From positions 62,001 through 126,000 of the forward strand of contig MZZL01000047.1 of assembly GCA_002749535.1 (NCBI GenBank): a DNA stretch of 64,000 bases, written 5' to 3'. The position numbers were made by a program, and so were the translations under genes. Shown here in pieces: positions 22,545 through 34,730 of this stretch (within the stretch, counting starts at the first letter, position 1; each line of letters begins with the position of its first letter). A model generated the notes under the pieces. It was not told the origin of the DNA. It saw only the letters and a list, made by a program, of their open reading frames with translations, and did not search any database. The DNA comes from Apophysomyces variabilis. Taxonomy: Eukaryota; Mucoromycota; Mucoromycetes; Mucorales; Mucoraceae.

Positions 22545-25500
22545 TTATTGACGCCTGCGGTTTTCATCTTTTCTAATCCATTCATCGTAATAAGCATTGT
22601 AATCAAGGCGTATAACAAGGGGGAGAAACTGGACTGCATCCTTTTCTGAATGATTATCATTCAGCGATTTTATCAGTAACTTCATATGGTAGTAAAACAC
22701 CTCTTCAGCTGATGACAAGGCTCGACTAGTGTTATCAAGGCTTGCCATTACTGACGCGTCCAGATCGTTTTTAGATATGCCAAACAGGTTTGGTTCCGCT
22801 TGACTCTCAATGGTCTTTAATAGATGGCCGCATCGTTCCGCATATCCGGCAAAGGTAACGCAGATACCCATCAGCTTCTTATAAATCTACCAGCTACTTA
22901 GCAACAACTATAGTGACATGAATGCTTACTCTCAAAAGTTTTGCTTCTGTCAGCATGCATTCCTTCAGGCATGTATCCAGAAAGTCAGAGTGATATTGCA
23001 AGAGTTCGTCGACCGTTGATGCCTACAAGCGAGTTTAATCACTGAATATTTCTCCGTCTACCCTTTAAACTCAGTTTACCTTACTCAAATGAGACTCTAG
23101 CCGTTGCCAGTTTGGCTCCAGCACTTCGTTCGTCACATAATATGCAAATTGTTGAACAAACGCCAGCATATGGCTCCGCAGAGTGAAGAACCGGAACTTT
23201 AGCTGTTCCACATCATGATTAAGCGATCGCTTCCTCCAAATTAAATCCTTCTGATCCAGCCATGTGTCACACAGTAATTCCTCAACATGTTTCAGATACA
23301 GTAAATGCCGGAATAATAACTGATATTTCGTCAAAGCCCTGCGTGATATAACCAAGGATAAGGGAAATGTTACGGCATAATCTAACGTCAAAGCATCATA
23401 GCCTTCACGGAGAAAGAAAAGAGAGTGTTAATTGTTCAGAAGAGAAGTGCTCATTAAAGGATATTACCTGTTAAAATATCTTGTGATGAGCTACTAGCGC
23501 TGCTGCTAGAGGCGGTCGCTGATGTTTGACTTTGATGACTCAAGCTCGGCGTACTGTCTGCGAAACGAGTTAAAGTTGTCCAAGATCGATCTCGCGAATG
23601 AGTAGACTGGCTGTTCAATCCCTGCATACTAATGATCTTCAATAGATAGTCGATAAGTTTAAGTGGGCTCATTTCGACCCTGACACCTTCTTTGTAAGGA
23701 TCATAAGCGGCCACGGAAGACGGATTACGCAGAACAATATCCATCAACGATTGAAGGCGGCTCAAAGATATCTCTTTCGCTGGTTGTTTCAACTCATCTT
23801 TTGCTAGGTCAAGAAAGGAGGTTAAAAAATCAGATTGATCGAGGAAAAAGTAATGTTTGAGAGAACTGTACAATCGGTTACAACACTCAGCTTGGGTTAC
23901 TAGGTAGCGACCTACCGTAAACGATCAATAAGCTTTTGTTCCTTCAAGAGGATGTTTAATAACGTATGGTTGGCGTACTTGTATGCAATCTCAAGAGACT
24001 TGACGAATCTAGAACTATATGAGTAACGAAGAACAACTAACGAATACGCTTTTTTGATTACCTGCCACCGTCTACTGACTCCCACACTTCGTTACGTGAA
24101 AACGCATAATTCTGATCGAACGTAGTAGTCGTCGTGTCCAATCCATCGTGGTGAGTCGTTTGGGATGTTCTGCCTTCTCTGCTCCTTTGATCTTCCCCAA
24201 TTGCAGTCGTTTCCCGAATGGTATCTGTGTTGGCGTCATTGTTACGCATGGCTTCTAGCATATCCTCTGGTTTTGCGATGTTAATGCCACATTCCTGTAC
24301 TACGTTAAGATATTTTCCAGCTAAAAGGATCTTGTTTTGGAAGGGTTTTAAGAAAGTTGGCACTAAGTCGTCCCGGTTGGTATATCGCATCTCCCAGTAA
24401 GTGTCGTTGAGGTTCTCTCTAAGATCCTCCTTTTTCACATTTTTTTTCTCTTCAATCATAAATTCGTCGTACGTATCTTTGATTTCACCATGATAAATCC
24501 ATGAGTGAAGAATATTAAAATATGGCACTGAAGCACGTGCAAGCAAAAAGGAATAGATCTTTTTGCATCGTGGGTCACTAATGCAAGTTACTATTAGACT
24601 AGTAGATCGTATGCTTTCCGCATGACCTTACCCACTAAAATGAACGAGCCGATCCGCCAATATGTTCAAAATAGCAGCACCTTTCTGATTTTCCGGAATG
24701 CGAATCTCTTCTTCGCCGTTGTTGGGTGTCAGACTTTCCAATTCGACTTCAAATTCGGATTCTTTTCGGCGTAAAAATCTTAAAAACCTTATTTCCATAG
24801 CCAACGTGTGAAGCACTTTCATTAGTCCTAGTGTGTCCTGTGCATAAAACCAAAGGCGCTGCAATGTAAACGAGGCTGACGTTTGGAATTGATGTTCGAG
24901 TTGCGCGATAAATATCAGATATTCCTATAAACGAAGATAGTCAATGTTTGCATGTTAGTTGCTATTCCAGACTAACATTTAAAAATTCTCGAATGGAAGC
25001 ACATAATGCGTGATTAATGGTGCCATATTCGTAACGCGAAAACTGTTTGATAAATGCATCTACCGAAACAAAGTATGTTGCTAGAGGCAATATGTTATCT
25101 ATCAAATGCCTTAAACTCGGATCTATGTCATTCAACGTACATGAAGCATTAGTCATCTAAGACTAAATTTGGGACCATTAAGATTTACCTAGCGTAGGAT
25201 CGATATCGTATGTGATGGCATCCCAATATCCATTATCTTCCGACGACATGTCAATGAATCCGTCTTTCATTTGATCATCATCGTCATTATCCGACGTAGG
25301 ATAAACAAACTGAATATATACTCCATCGAAGCCCTTGTAACCGAAAAATGTGTTATAGCATGATATTAGCTATGGAACAATCATACCATCAGCAAATAGA
25401 GCAAATCTTCAATGACCGCATATTCTTGGATTCGTACGGGGAACTTCCCAATGCTCTGATTGGTTGATGGTGCTCTTGTGCTTTGCTAAAGCAAATGATG

Positions 25501-26007
25501 AATTCGCTATGCAGATCCAAATTTACAGCTTTTACCGACGGACTCGGTGTTTTCAACGCTAAACGATCGACTGATTAGCGTAAGATTGTATATTCATCAT
25601 TTCCATTAACTATTCCTTACTTTCCGCATTCGAAGTGCTTATCAAAGAAGAGCGCTTGCTCCGTCCATTACGATGTAACGTTTGATCGTAGTCAATATTG
25701 ATAAGGTCATAGTCTGAGATCTGAGAAACAATCGAACTGGTTCCTGGATCTGATTGATACTGTGCAAGTGTTTTGGTGACCTGACATGGAAGTAGCAGTA
25801 TTTGAGAAACGCGATGGTGGCAATTCGTTCATTGAATGCTATTACCTTGCTGAGCTGACTTGCTGATAATAATACGCTGTCGCGGCTGCTGGGAATGTTA
25901 GTTGTTACAGCCCGTCGCTGTTCACGTCGTTCGACAGTCGGGTTGGATAGGTAGGACGGCGTTATCAGAGGTGAAGTGCGTGTGGAATAACTGCGTGGTC
26001 GCGACAT
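22545..26007 (-). CDS. SPC97: Gamma-tubulin complex component 2 (GCP2/Spc97/Alp4)
   Basis: Thirteen exons on the minus strand: 25846-26007, 25621-25780, 25536-25558, 25387-25485, 25189-25333, 24977-25122, 24632-24924, 24062-24577, 23916-24008, 23468-23865, 23080-23402, 22930-23022, 22545-22886. Phases agree throughout; 930 residues. The GRIP1 region begins near EDLLYLLMGFDGVYIQ and includes WIYHGEIKDTYDEF. The GRIP2 region, after about 678, has LDYAVTFPLSLVISR and ALTKYQLLFRHLLYLKHVE, which match GCP2 rather than GCP3. With GCP3 it forms the small gamma-tubulin complex that nucleates microtubules at spindle poles. A Ser-rich insertion (about 640-675) lies between the GRIP regions. Exon 3 is only 23 nt. 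The start lies 189 nt from the divergent four-TM gene, so they may share a promoter. Confidence 0.92.
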
Positions 26008-26196
26008 GGTCTAGTTCTTTCCAGGTTAACCGTTTTTGACTTGCTTTAACGCTGCTGTAATTGGGAAATTTTACAGTCAAGAATGGGGGGTGCAAATGGT
26101 AAATGTCCCACACAATTAAGTTGATTCAGTACTCAAGTGACGTGCTCCTTTATTCGTTACACTTTTCCTTCTTTTCTTTCTCAAATTTACTTTGCC
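26008..26196. promoter_or_regulatory. Divergent promoter region, GCP2 / four-TM protein
   Basis: 189 nt separate two divergent start codons. No TATA box is obvious. A shared bidirectional promoter is inferred from spacing only. Confidence 0.4.
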
Positions 26197-27252
26197 ATGC
26201 CTAGAAGATGTTGCTGTATAATTCCACTACGAGGTGGATCAATACTTATTGGACTTATTGTCATGGTCGGTCAATTTTCTTTACTATGGGTCGTTATTAA
26301 CGATCCGTTCGAACCTAGGTTGTATCACTTGCATTGCTCGCTGCAACATTCACACATAAAAATCGTAAGTTAATTGGGACCTGTATCTTATAATAACTTT
26401 CTTTATAGCAATGGTAATGCACCTTGCCCTCGTTCAAGCGGCCTTGCCTTGGGTTTATGTTATTGTGTTTGGTAAGGGGCATAGTTCGCCAGGCACCTTT
26501 TCTGTTTTTCTTCTTGGTATCAACTATTTTTATTTTTAGCGGTCTCGGCGGTCGTTGGTCTCTATGGTATCCTCGCAGCGTCAGTGGTATGCTCGTCTTT
26601 TGCGATATTATCGGGCGAATAGGAAGAAAGTATCATTTATTTGACTGATATCCATTAGGGTAACCTGGGCCTGATGCGTCTGTACAAACTCTTGTTCTGG
26701 ATCCTTACGTTCTTACTATGTATATGGGAAACTGGCAACTTTGTTTTTGCCCTCATCAACCGATCGAAATCACTATCAACCTGTGAAGAAGCAAACCCAT
26801 CAAATAACCAGACTTCCACTGCGGAAAATAAGACTATTAGTGTGGGCGGGTACACCACGACTTTTTTGGGCATGCAGCTTGGTGATACCTATGGCCTTGC
26901 TAATTGTGCACAGGCTGTACAGGCAGGCCTTATTGGAATAGCGATTCTCCTGTTCGTTGGAAGCATATTCATGGTGAGGATGGTTAAAGAGCAACAACTG
27001 AAACGTTCTAACATTTTAAATTCCTAGTTCTACTCTGCAACGGTGATCGGGTCTTACACTACCAAACTGCGGGAGCGGAATCTTGGACATCGTCTTCGGG
27101 ATGCGGAGTGGGACGATAACATCGATGGTCTTGCGGCAGCTTATCGGGAAGATAACCGGAATGCACCCAAGTACCCACTTCGCGATCTTAATCAAAATTC
27201 AGGCAACAAATTTACGAAGGGTCTTAAAAAATTCAAGTTCGGTAAAAAATAA
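26197..27252 (+). CDS. Four-transmembrane protein, function unknown
   Basis: Proposed exons: 26197-about 26368, 26409-26471, 26540-26586, 26659-26973, 27028-27252; about 273 residues. Four hydrophobic segments: after the Cys-rich N-terminus (MPRRCCCIIPLRGG), at about 60-95, LLFWILTFLLCIWETG, and GLIGIAILLFVGSIFM. The loop between TM3 and TM4 carries two N-glycosylation sequons (NQT, NKT) and two cysteines. The C-terminal tail is basic and hydrophilic. Topology resembles tetraspanin or LAPTM-type proteins, but the tetraspanin CCG motif is absent; N-terminal cysteines could be palmitoylated. The first intron is unresolved: the strong donor GTAAGT at 26365 puts exon 2 out of frame, so a weaker GTTAAT donor at 26369 is proposed. 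It converges with the WD40 gene (78 nt between stops). Confidence 0.65.
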
Positions 27253-27330
27253 CCCCTTTATCTGTCCGGAATAAAGGCAATTATGACGATCAGTCTATTG
27301 TGTCACCCGAGAACGGGACTACTAGGCAAA

Positions 27331-28728
27331 TTAATCGTCGCTGTCATCCATCAGTTCCGCTAGCTCCCGTTCTTCTTCCTCAGTGAGTCCTGGCATTGCG
27401 TCTTCCCTTTCTTTCTTTTTCTCCTTTCGCTGTTTCGCTTCTTCAACATATTTCTTTAACGCCGGTGCTATAAAACATGTTTTACTCCATATGAGATTAT
27501 CTCTTGACCTGCGCACGCGTGAAATTACCAGTGATAGACCAGCGACGTAAAGAACAATCCAATGACACGCTAAAGACCGTTGAGCCATGGACATCGAGAC
27601 CTCCAACTTCATCAAAATGACCTTCAATGGTATACTCAAGCTTTCCAGACTAAGATAATTATGTTATAGTGCTGTTCCAATTAATCTTATCACTTACTGC
27701 AATATCCCACACTCGGATGTTGTCATCGCTCGCACCTGTTATCACGTATGGGCCAGCTACAACAACCGATTTGGCAGGTGCTGGATGTTCCAATATCGTG
27801 TCGACTTGTCCCGTCTATGTTCTATTACTAAACAGCCAAAAATGAATGGTTTCTGTTTTACCTCGATATTCCACCGCCTCACGGTTTTATCTGCCGACGC
27901 TATAAGTTCAAATATTAATACAGTTAAGACCTATGACATAGCTTGTATTATCTTTTCCATTACCTGTCCACATTTCATCATCCCAAACTCGGACGCAGTA
28001 AATGCTGGTTTCGTGTCCTTCGTATGTTTGAATGCATTTGTCACTTTCTAAATCCCACTTTTTGATTGTACGGTCGGTCGATGCAGAATACAGAAAACGG
28101 CCATCCTGCGATACCGCCATGCTCTCGACAGGTCTAGTATGGTGATCTTTCACGATACCTATACATCCATGTGTCTCTATGTCCCATTTTCGGATGTGGG
28201 TATCGGATGAGCCTGAGTACATTTTTGTCCCCACGATAAGTAGACATTTAACGAAATCAGTATGGCCGGTCAATGTCGCCAAGCATTCTCCTGTCTAGTA
28301 CAGACCCTGTCAATAGGCAATGCAATTATCCTTCTTCTTTGTTTTCTTACCTTTGTATCCCATTTTTTGATCGTCTTGTCCCAGGAACCAGTCCACAAGA
28401 ATGCGCCATTATTTGACAGGGCCAACGATGTCACCGGCCCGCGATGACCTTTAAAAAGTTTCACGGTCTTGTTGGTCTAAATCGGATTGTCAAAACAAAT
28501 TTGAAAGACGATCGTAGCTACCTCCAGATTGATACGTTTGGCTAAGAAACCAGATTCAGCCACGTACGCATATTTGCCTTCGTCAACAATCATCAAAGCA
28601 AGTCCCTTTGAAGACAGCTTGATACAATCACCAATCGTGTAATTATATTTAGCCTCTTTTTGTCTTTGTTTCGCCAATTCTGCATCTGTTTGAAAAAAGT
28701 TTCCTGCTTCGGTGCCTATGTTCACCAT
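27331..28728 (-). CDS. WD40-repeat protein (seven blades), role unknown
   Basis: Seven exons on the minus strand: 28522-28728, 28351-28476, 27964-28294, 27862-27899, 27698-27814, 27529-27649, 27331-27467; 358 residues. One degenerate and six clear WD repeats follow one another, e.g. SWDKTIKKWDT, SSDTHIRKWDIE, STDRTIKKWDLE, SADKTVRRWNIE, ASDDNIRVWDIA, enough for one seven-bladed propeller filling about residues 35-315. The C-terminal 45 residues are a Lys/Glu-rich predicted helix ending in an acidic tail (ELMDDSDD). There is no F-box or LisH. WD40 propellers are scaffolds; the partner cannot be told from sequence. The first strand set (GLALMIVDEGKYAYVAESG) probably closes the propeller with the last blade. 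Confidence 0.85.
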
Positions 28729-29187
28729 GGCGGATATATCAGTGAGGACGCTCTACGAAAAGCACAGCACGTTTCTATCAAGATTTGCGGAGAATGAAAA
28801 ACAACGTGAACTGCAAACTATAATTCCATGCTTATTTATGAACGTTGGCAATTGTCAATCCAATGGATAAAAGCTATGGCTTTTTTAGCCATTTTAACCT
28901 AAGTGAAAATAAAATTGCAGAGGATTGGTAGTATTAAACCAGGTAAATGACCTCACCAGGACATGAATCACATACTTGACAAGCAAACAATCTTCTTGAA
29001 TTCCACATCAATGCTCTCAATCACTCTTTTATGTCTATTATGTTTATTAATGAATAAGCAGGATATGATAGAGGTATCCGCAACACAAGGAATTCATATG
29101 TCAGTTAGAAGCTGATTCTTCCTTCCAATTGCAAAATATGAGAATACGTGAGGAGTGCTGTTTATCTTTTTTTTTTGCTTGATACGT
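28729..29187. other. Intergenic gap between two minus-strand genes
   Basis: Promoter side of the WD40 gene and 3' flank of the Boi-like gene. AT-rich, nothing else seen. Confidence 0.5.
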
Positions 29188-32100
29188 TTACATTGCGTCT
29201 TTTAATTCTTGCTCTGCCTTAGCTGCAGCCGACAAGGATCTGTCGCTCGATGTCGAATTGCGCCAGTCGCTACCCTCTTCAAAAGAAACCGGTTCTGTTG
29301 AAGACTGTTCTTGCTCTTTAATATCTTTTGCCCATGTCCTTATTGCATCGAGCATATCCATAACTTTCTCTTCGTTCCCTCCGAATATATCTATAACGAT
29401 CAACGTTTAGCATATCACTTATCGCTACCCTGTGAGCAGATACCTTTAATTGTAAAGCGCCCATCCACTACAACACCGTTGCGACCCATGAACTTGAACG
29501 CAGCTACCATGTTATCAAGCATCAGCATGCTTACAGAACCTCCTTTTTGTACGGGAGGACGTCGTACAGTCTTGTTGCTCAGCGCCTCCAGTAAAATGAT
29601 GAGGGTATCGCTGTTTCTAAAGGCACTTGCCAAATCCACAACCCGTTTACCATCAGATAAATGTTCATTTATCCACTCTATATACTGCGACTTGGTCCAC
29701 GAACGTCGTCGTAACTCCAGTGACTGCGTTGAACTCGATGAACGATGACTACTAGCTTGAAGTGAATTTCGCTGAGGATCAATCAAATCCTCATCTTCTG
29801 CCATAATTAGTGCGGCAGAATCGGTTGGCGAGCCAGGATCACCCTTGTTGTGCAAGTATCTAGTGGGAAGCTCAGGTACGGTATTATCTTCGTCCGCGAA
29901 CGCAGTAGGATATACGGTGACTCCTGATTCGCGTGTCTGTTTGTATGCGAGAGGCTCTTTCCTTATTTGATCTAGCATCAGCACTTCTTCTTCTTCTTCT
30001 AGCTTGGCCATCTTCGGATCACTTTTAGGGGGCTTTTGGCTTTTGTACATTATCATCGAAGGAGGTCTCGGTTTCATTCGGCGTGCCACTTCCAGAGGGA
30101 CGGTAGCCACATGATTAGAAGACATAACAGGTGCTATATTGATCGATATCAGCAATCTGTCTATCCGTAAATGCAAAAACACTTACAAGCAAAGTCCCGT
30201 ACGATGGTAGCCTTGATCAAGATTTGTAACCAGACACGTAATGATTCTTCTGTATCTGTGTAGAAGAAAAAGGTTCGCTCTCGTTCATGCTGTGCTTTAA
30301 AGCTGTATTTCCCAGGATGGATTGATTCGTCTACGACAATCCGATATCCCCGTAAATTAACAATGCCTTTCATCCGAACGTCCTAGTAACTTTCGGTCAA
30401 GACGACAAGAACAGAAATTAACTTAGAATTACCTTCGGGCTTTTGAAGTAAAATAGATTGGCACCCTTTAACACGAACCAGCGCTTATTCCAGGTCTTAT
30501 AACGGTCACTCCGCTTGTGGAGCCATCCTTCATGCTCCGGAGCTTTAAAAGTGTCCACTGAAGATACCTCGGAGCGATCCACAGCGTTATGTCTACTTCA
30601 TTAATTACTGAATGATCTAATACAAGCTTCCATTCCACCTACAATAACTTCTCTTGAAAATTACCCTTCGCACCAGATGCAGGTGCCTATGCGAATCATT
30701 AATCAGCTACATACAACGGATGGATATGCCTTACGATAGAGGTAGGCCAAGATTGGCTCCCACTCATACCAATCGGGGAGCTTACGGAGGATACAGGCTG
30801 GATTATATCTTTTTCCAACGGTTCAGATGATTGAATTCTCTGCGAAGGTTTCAAGCGCGGAGAAAAGAAGCTGCTTTTAGTTTCGACATTTTTTTCGTTG
30901 CTACGAGATGTGACGGATGATGCACTTGATTTCTTGGTAGACGCGGTATTAAAGGTATTTGATCGACTGACGTTTGACCCATAGCTCTGGGATGATGCAG
31001 GTCGTATGAGATCCGCTTGCGGATTGCGATGGTTGGAAGAATCATGGCTGTCTGCTGCACTACCGGCCAGCGGTGGCAGAGGTGCTTTCCGAGGAAACTG
31101 GTACAAACTATCAGAGTCTATTGGAGATGTAGGCTGTCCAAATTGCGAACTGGTATATCGGAAAGGTCGATCGGTTGATCTGTCAGCTGCATGTGTGACA
31201 GGTGATGGAACGTGGCCGGTGGATAGTGACATTCTTGGGTTTGGCGGAAGCAATGTTGTCTGCGTCTGAAACTAGCGTTCATGAGCATCACTGTCTAATG
31301 TTCCGGATTGTCCTGTTTAAGAAATGTGCAACGATACCTACGTCAATATGGGATGAATTTGTGCTCTGATGTCCGCCATATACGGTGGAAGCCTTCAGCT
31401 TGTTTATCGCAGTAATCACTTTGTAACGTTTTCCATATGTTGAGATACCCAGCTCTTTTAATGAATCAATCGTTAGATCCAAAAGGACGTCACCAGTAAT
31501 TTCTTGTTCTGTGGGAGGTAGAAATTTATATTAGTCCTTCAATCGTCTCGAAATTTTTTCGCCGAGTCACTTTTAATATGCCGCTTATATTTGCATATAC
31601 CATTATCCGTGGTAGAAAAACTGAGTAAAACTTCTTACCGATGAAATTGTCTGCTACCATACCCAGGCCGACAGATTGTAGCCAAATAGCGACGCGATCG
31701 GTACTCCACTCTTCCGGTCGATCATCACTTGTTTCCGAGGTCGGGAGGCTGGTATGTGGTGTCCGTCTGGCGCTGTCATTATTGTGATCAATTCCTCGTT
31801 GGCTAGAAGGAGGAGTGGGAATATTAATTGAATTATCAGTTGTAGACATGAGCTGCGCTTTTGTGATTGCTTGGTCGATCTGTTCTTCCAACGTAAAGGA
31901 CGATCGGTCGAAGGTTCTGTTACTCGGATTGCTGGCTGTGGACAGAGGTGACGAATAAGAGGAATGAGGGCTGAGTGAACCTGCATAGCCGACGTTTGGT
32001 TTAACAGGAGAAGTGTAATTCATTGGGAAGAGACCGATGTCGCCATTAGCATTGCGTCCCTATGGACGCGTAGCTGTCAGTTCAGTGGCAATTGGATTTT

Positions 32101-32240
32101 TGCAAACTTACCTGCCACCAGCCGTCTTGATATTTCTCATCTTTCTCAAGTACGACTATGGGTTCGCCAATACCAAAAGCTATTTCATCTTCGTTTTCCG
32201 CCTCGAAATTATGAACAGCATATACGATCTCTAGATTCAT
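29188..32240 (-). CDS. Boi-like polarity scaffold: SH3-SAM-PH plus C-terminal CH domain
   Basis: Nine exons on the minus strand: 32112-32240, 31639-32059, 31342-31508, 30735-31265, 30665-30686, 30433-30557, 30187-30382, 29444-30133, 29188-29390; 827 residues. SH3 at about 1-60 (VYAVHNFEAENEDEIAF, GWWQGRNANGDIGLFP); SAM at about 158-226 (WLQSVGLGMVADNF, LLDLTIDSLKELGI); a Ser/Pro-rich linker with RKAPLPPLAG; PH at about 432-530 (EGWLHKRSDRYKTWNKRWF). SH3-SAM-PH is the Boi1/Boi2 (fission yeast Pob1) order; these proteins link Cdc42 to exocytosis at growth sites. A calponin-homology domain follows at about 675-785 (WTKSQYIEWINEHLSDG, FMGRNGVVVDGRFTIKDIF), which yeast Boi proteins lack. Exon 5 is a 22-nt microexon. 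Exon 4 could also start 6 nt earlier. Confidence 0.88.
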
Positions 32241-34144
32241 CCTATTGATCTTTTTCTGGAAAACGTACGCGTGATTTCCCAACACGAAATCAAGGGAAGT
32301 GAAATGGAAAGAAGAGGCGTAAATTAGAAAGAGAAGTAAGCCACCCACTGCGAGCGGGTTGAAAAAAAAAGTAGTTGGGATAAAGGGAGAAAGAGAGGAA
32401 GGAAGTAATAGAGGTAAGGAGAAAGACAATTGGCACGGGGAAATTAGGTTTCCTCTTAATGAGAAGCAGCGACACAAGCGGGAGCGGCAATAAGCATGTT
32501 ACACCAAAGTCAAGCTCGGTGCTTCGGCGAACCATCCCTAAAACGCCAAAAACTGCTGGATCTATTGAACAATAAGTGGATAGAAGGACGCCTGATAAGA
32601 ACTAGCCGCTACGTTCGAAATGAAGAAACTTCTAATCCTATCACACCGTGCCACATATACAGTTTCAGTGCAACCGTTGTGCTATCCTCATTACAGTTTT
32701 CCACTTGAAATTTACATGACACTTTTGCTTCTAGACAAATAAGGAACTCGGACTAGGGCAACTTCTGCTTCTTATTTTAGATGTCTGGCGTAGCATAATT
32801 CAAACAATGTAAAAACGGCCTTATAATGCAGTGTTAACGGTTAACTTCACCTCTCGATAACTTCAAATTTCAAGGTTTTCAACTTATAGAAAGTGACTCA
32901 GTAAGAATTATACTGCCGCTTCATTATTCCTCGTTAGCTTGAATTATCGTAATTTTCTATCTTCTTACCAGGAACGGAGTGGTTGGGAGCAGCCAGACAT
33001 CACTGTAGCCCTTTCTTTTCCAGAAGCCAACTTTCATTCAGCCTGGTATGGCCCAAAAATTGTATCACGGCCGTGTCTTCAAGAGCGGGATATTCCCAGA
33101 TGTGAGTATAATGAAAGATAGTCTCCAACAATACGCAGCTTGTTATTATAGTTCAGTAAGATGATGATATCACCAATTAAAAAAATGCAAAAGAAGGAAC
33201 CCTAAATTCATCTATCGAGGAAGGCTGCTTATCAGACGTGGCGATACGTGAAGTAATCTTAGATCACTAATTTAGGCTCAGAAATCTCGAGGAAAGAGGA
33301 GGAAACAATTTGGTATCTCACGAATCATAGGGATACCGGGGGAAGCGCTAGCATATAAAATCACGAAAAGATGCTTAATGTATCCACTTCTCTAACAAAC
33401 ACTATTTATGACACTTAAATGAGTTTTAAAGACTATTTTTGTTCTGGTTTATGTATAATCTATGATCCCAACATGTGATTTTACCAAACTAATCATGACG
33501 AAACACCAGGATATTAAAAGTCTTATTTGGAATCACAAGGATGGCGAAGGATAGTCTAGTAAACGTCATGCCCAAGCTTCTTCAGGAGCTCAGGATATTA
33601 TCACGACAATAGAAATCAAAGATGCGGCTACCCGATTTCTCGCTAGCAAAATACCCACATTACCAGCTAACCATAGACGATGTGACACCGTTGGGCAAAT
33701 CCAGAGATTAGGGAGCCACATTTATTGGGGAGAAATTAATGCTTTGAAACTCTCCACTTTCTTTAGTCTGATTTGAAAAAATTATTCTCTGCTTGAATAG
33801 AAAGCAGCAACTATTAACCCTAACTACAACCACCATATTCCATCGTCCTTTGCATTGTTTATTTAACACTTTCATAGTGAGGGAGCTGAAAGCAGAGGTT
33901 GTTAGCCAAAATACCCACCAAGCGCCGTCTCCTATGGACGTGTTCACATGAATGTGAGGACTGTCACTTTATCTTTGACTAGAACTAGACATAGTTGGCT
34001 CAACTTTATTTATAACAAAAGTTTACTTATCAGTTTATGTACTGCCACTCGTCCCTGCACTGGTGACATGGTTCATCCGCGAGACATGGACCTTAGAAAA
34101 TATCGCTTATAGCAAAACCATGCAGCTGACCGGGAATCTATCCA

Positions 34145-34730
34145 ATGATTGGTATATACAAAGAAACAAAAAGTAATGCTTCGATTGAGATAGGCACGGC
34201 TGAAAACATTGTTGAAGCATTGAAATTTAAAGCTAAGGTAACGGTGATTGGTACTCCAAATAAGATGGAGGACCCCTGGATAGGCAGACGTAGCAGCGAA
34301 ACTAAGAGTCGCCGCGTTTATATATCATCAAGAGAGGTTTTCCCCGCTGGTATTCCAGTAGACAGATGCTAACGATTCTGGTGTGCTAGGCTTTTGGTGT
34401 GCAAAGCTAGGGGATCACCCAAGCGGGAGCCCTCTAGCACCAATGAATCCAGCATGGTACTGCCACCGGAGCACCAGTAGAAGATCCTGCTGATGAACGG
34501 GAACTTTTGGAGCAATCAGTAGCTCAGCAATCATCAGGTACGTCTAATATATTTTTTTGTTACAATCATTTTGCTCAGAGATTGCTTGCCGGACCCACCT
34601 ATTCTATTGGCTGAGCCAGCATCACGGATACCGAGCAGTCGCTTGCTACTGCAACAAGTAGCAGAAAATGAGCGGGGGGATGTCGAGCCAAATTCTCCAG
34701 TACGACAAAGAATCATAACCAAAAAGAAGT
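34145..34730 (+). other. Weak candidate for a small three-exon gene or gene remnant
   Basis: An ATG ORF at 34145-34372 (75 codons, Lys/Ser-rich) could splice at a GTAGAC donor near 34354 to an acceptor near 34453, then across a GTACGT...AG intron near 34537-34582. The end would read VAQQSS, then LPDPPILLAEPASRIPSSR, and close at a TAG near 34730. The last two segments have coding-like composition (Glu/Pro/Leu), but nothing matches a family I know. It could equally be chance or a decayed mobile-element fragment. Confidence 0.18.

Noticed and set aside
25642..26007. Single 121-codon N-terminal ORF for GCP2
   Set aside because: The frame runs through an intron; splicing at 25846/25780 gives a better protein that joins the rest of GCP2 in phase.
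29311..29748. 145-codon plus-strand ORF
   Set aside because: Antisense shadow of the CH-domain exons of the Boi-like gene.
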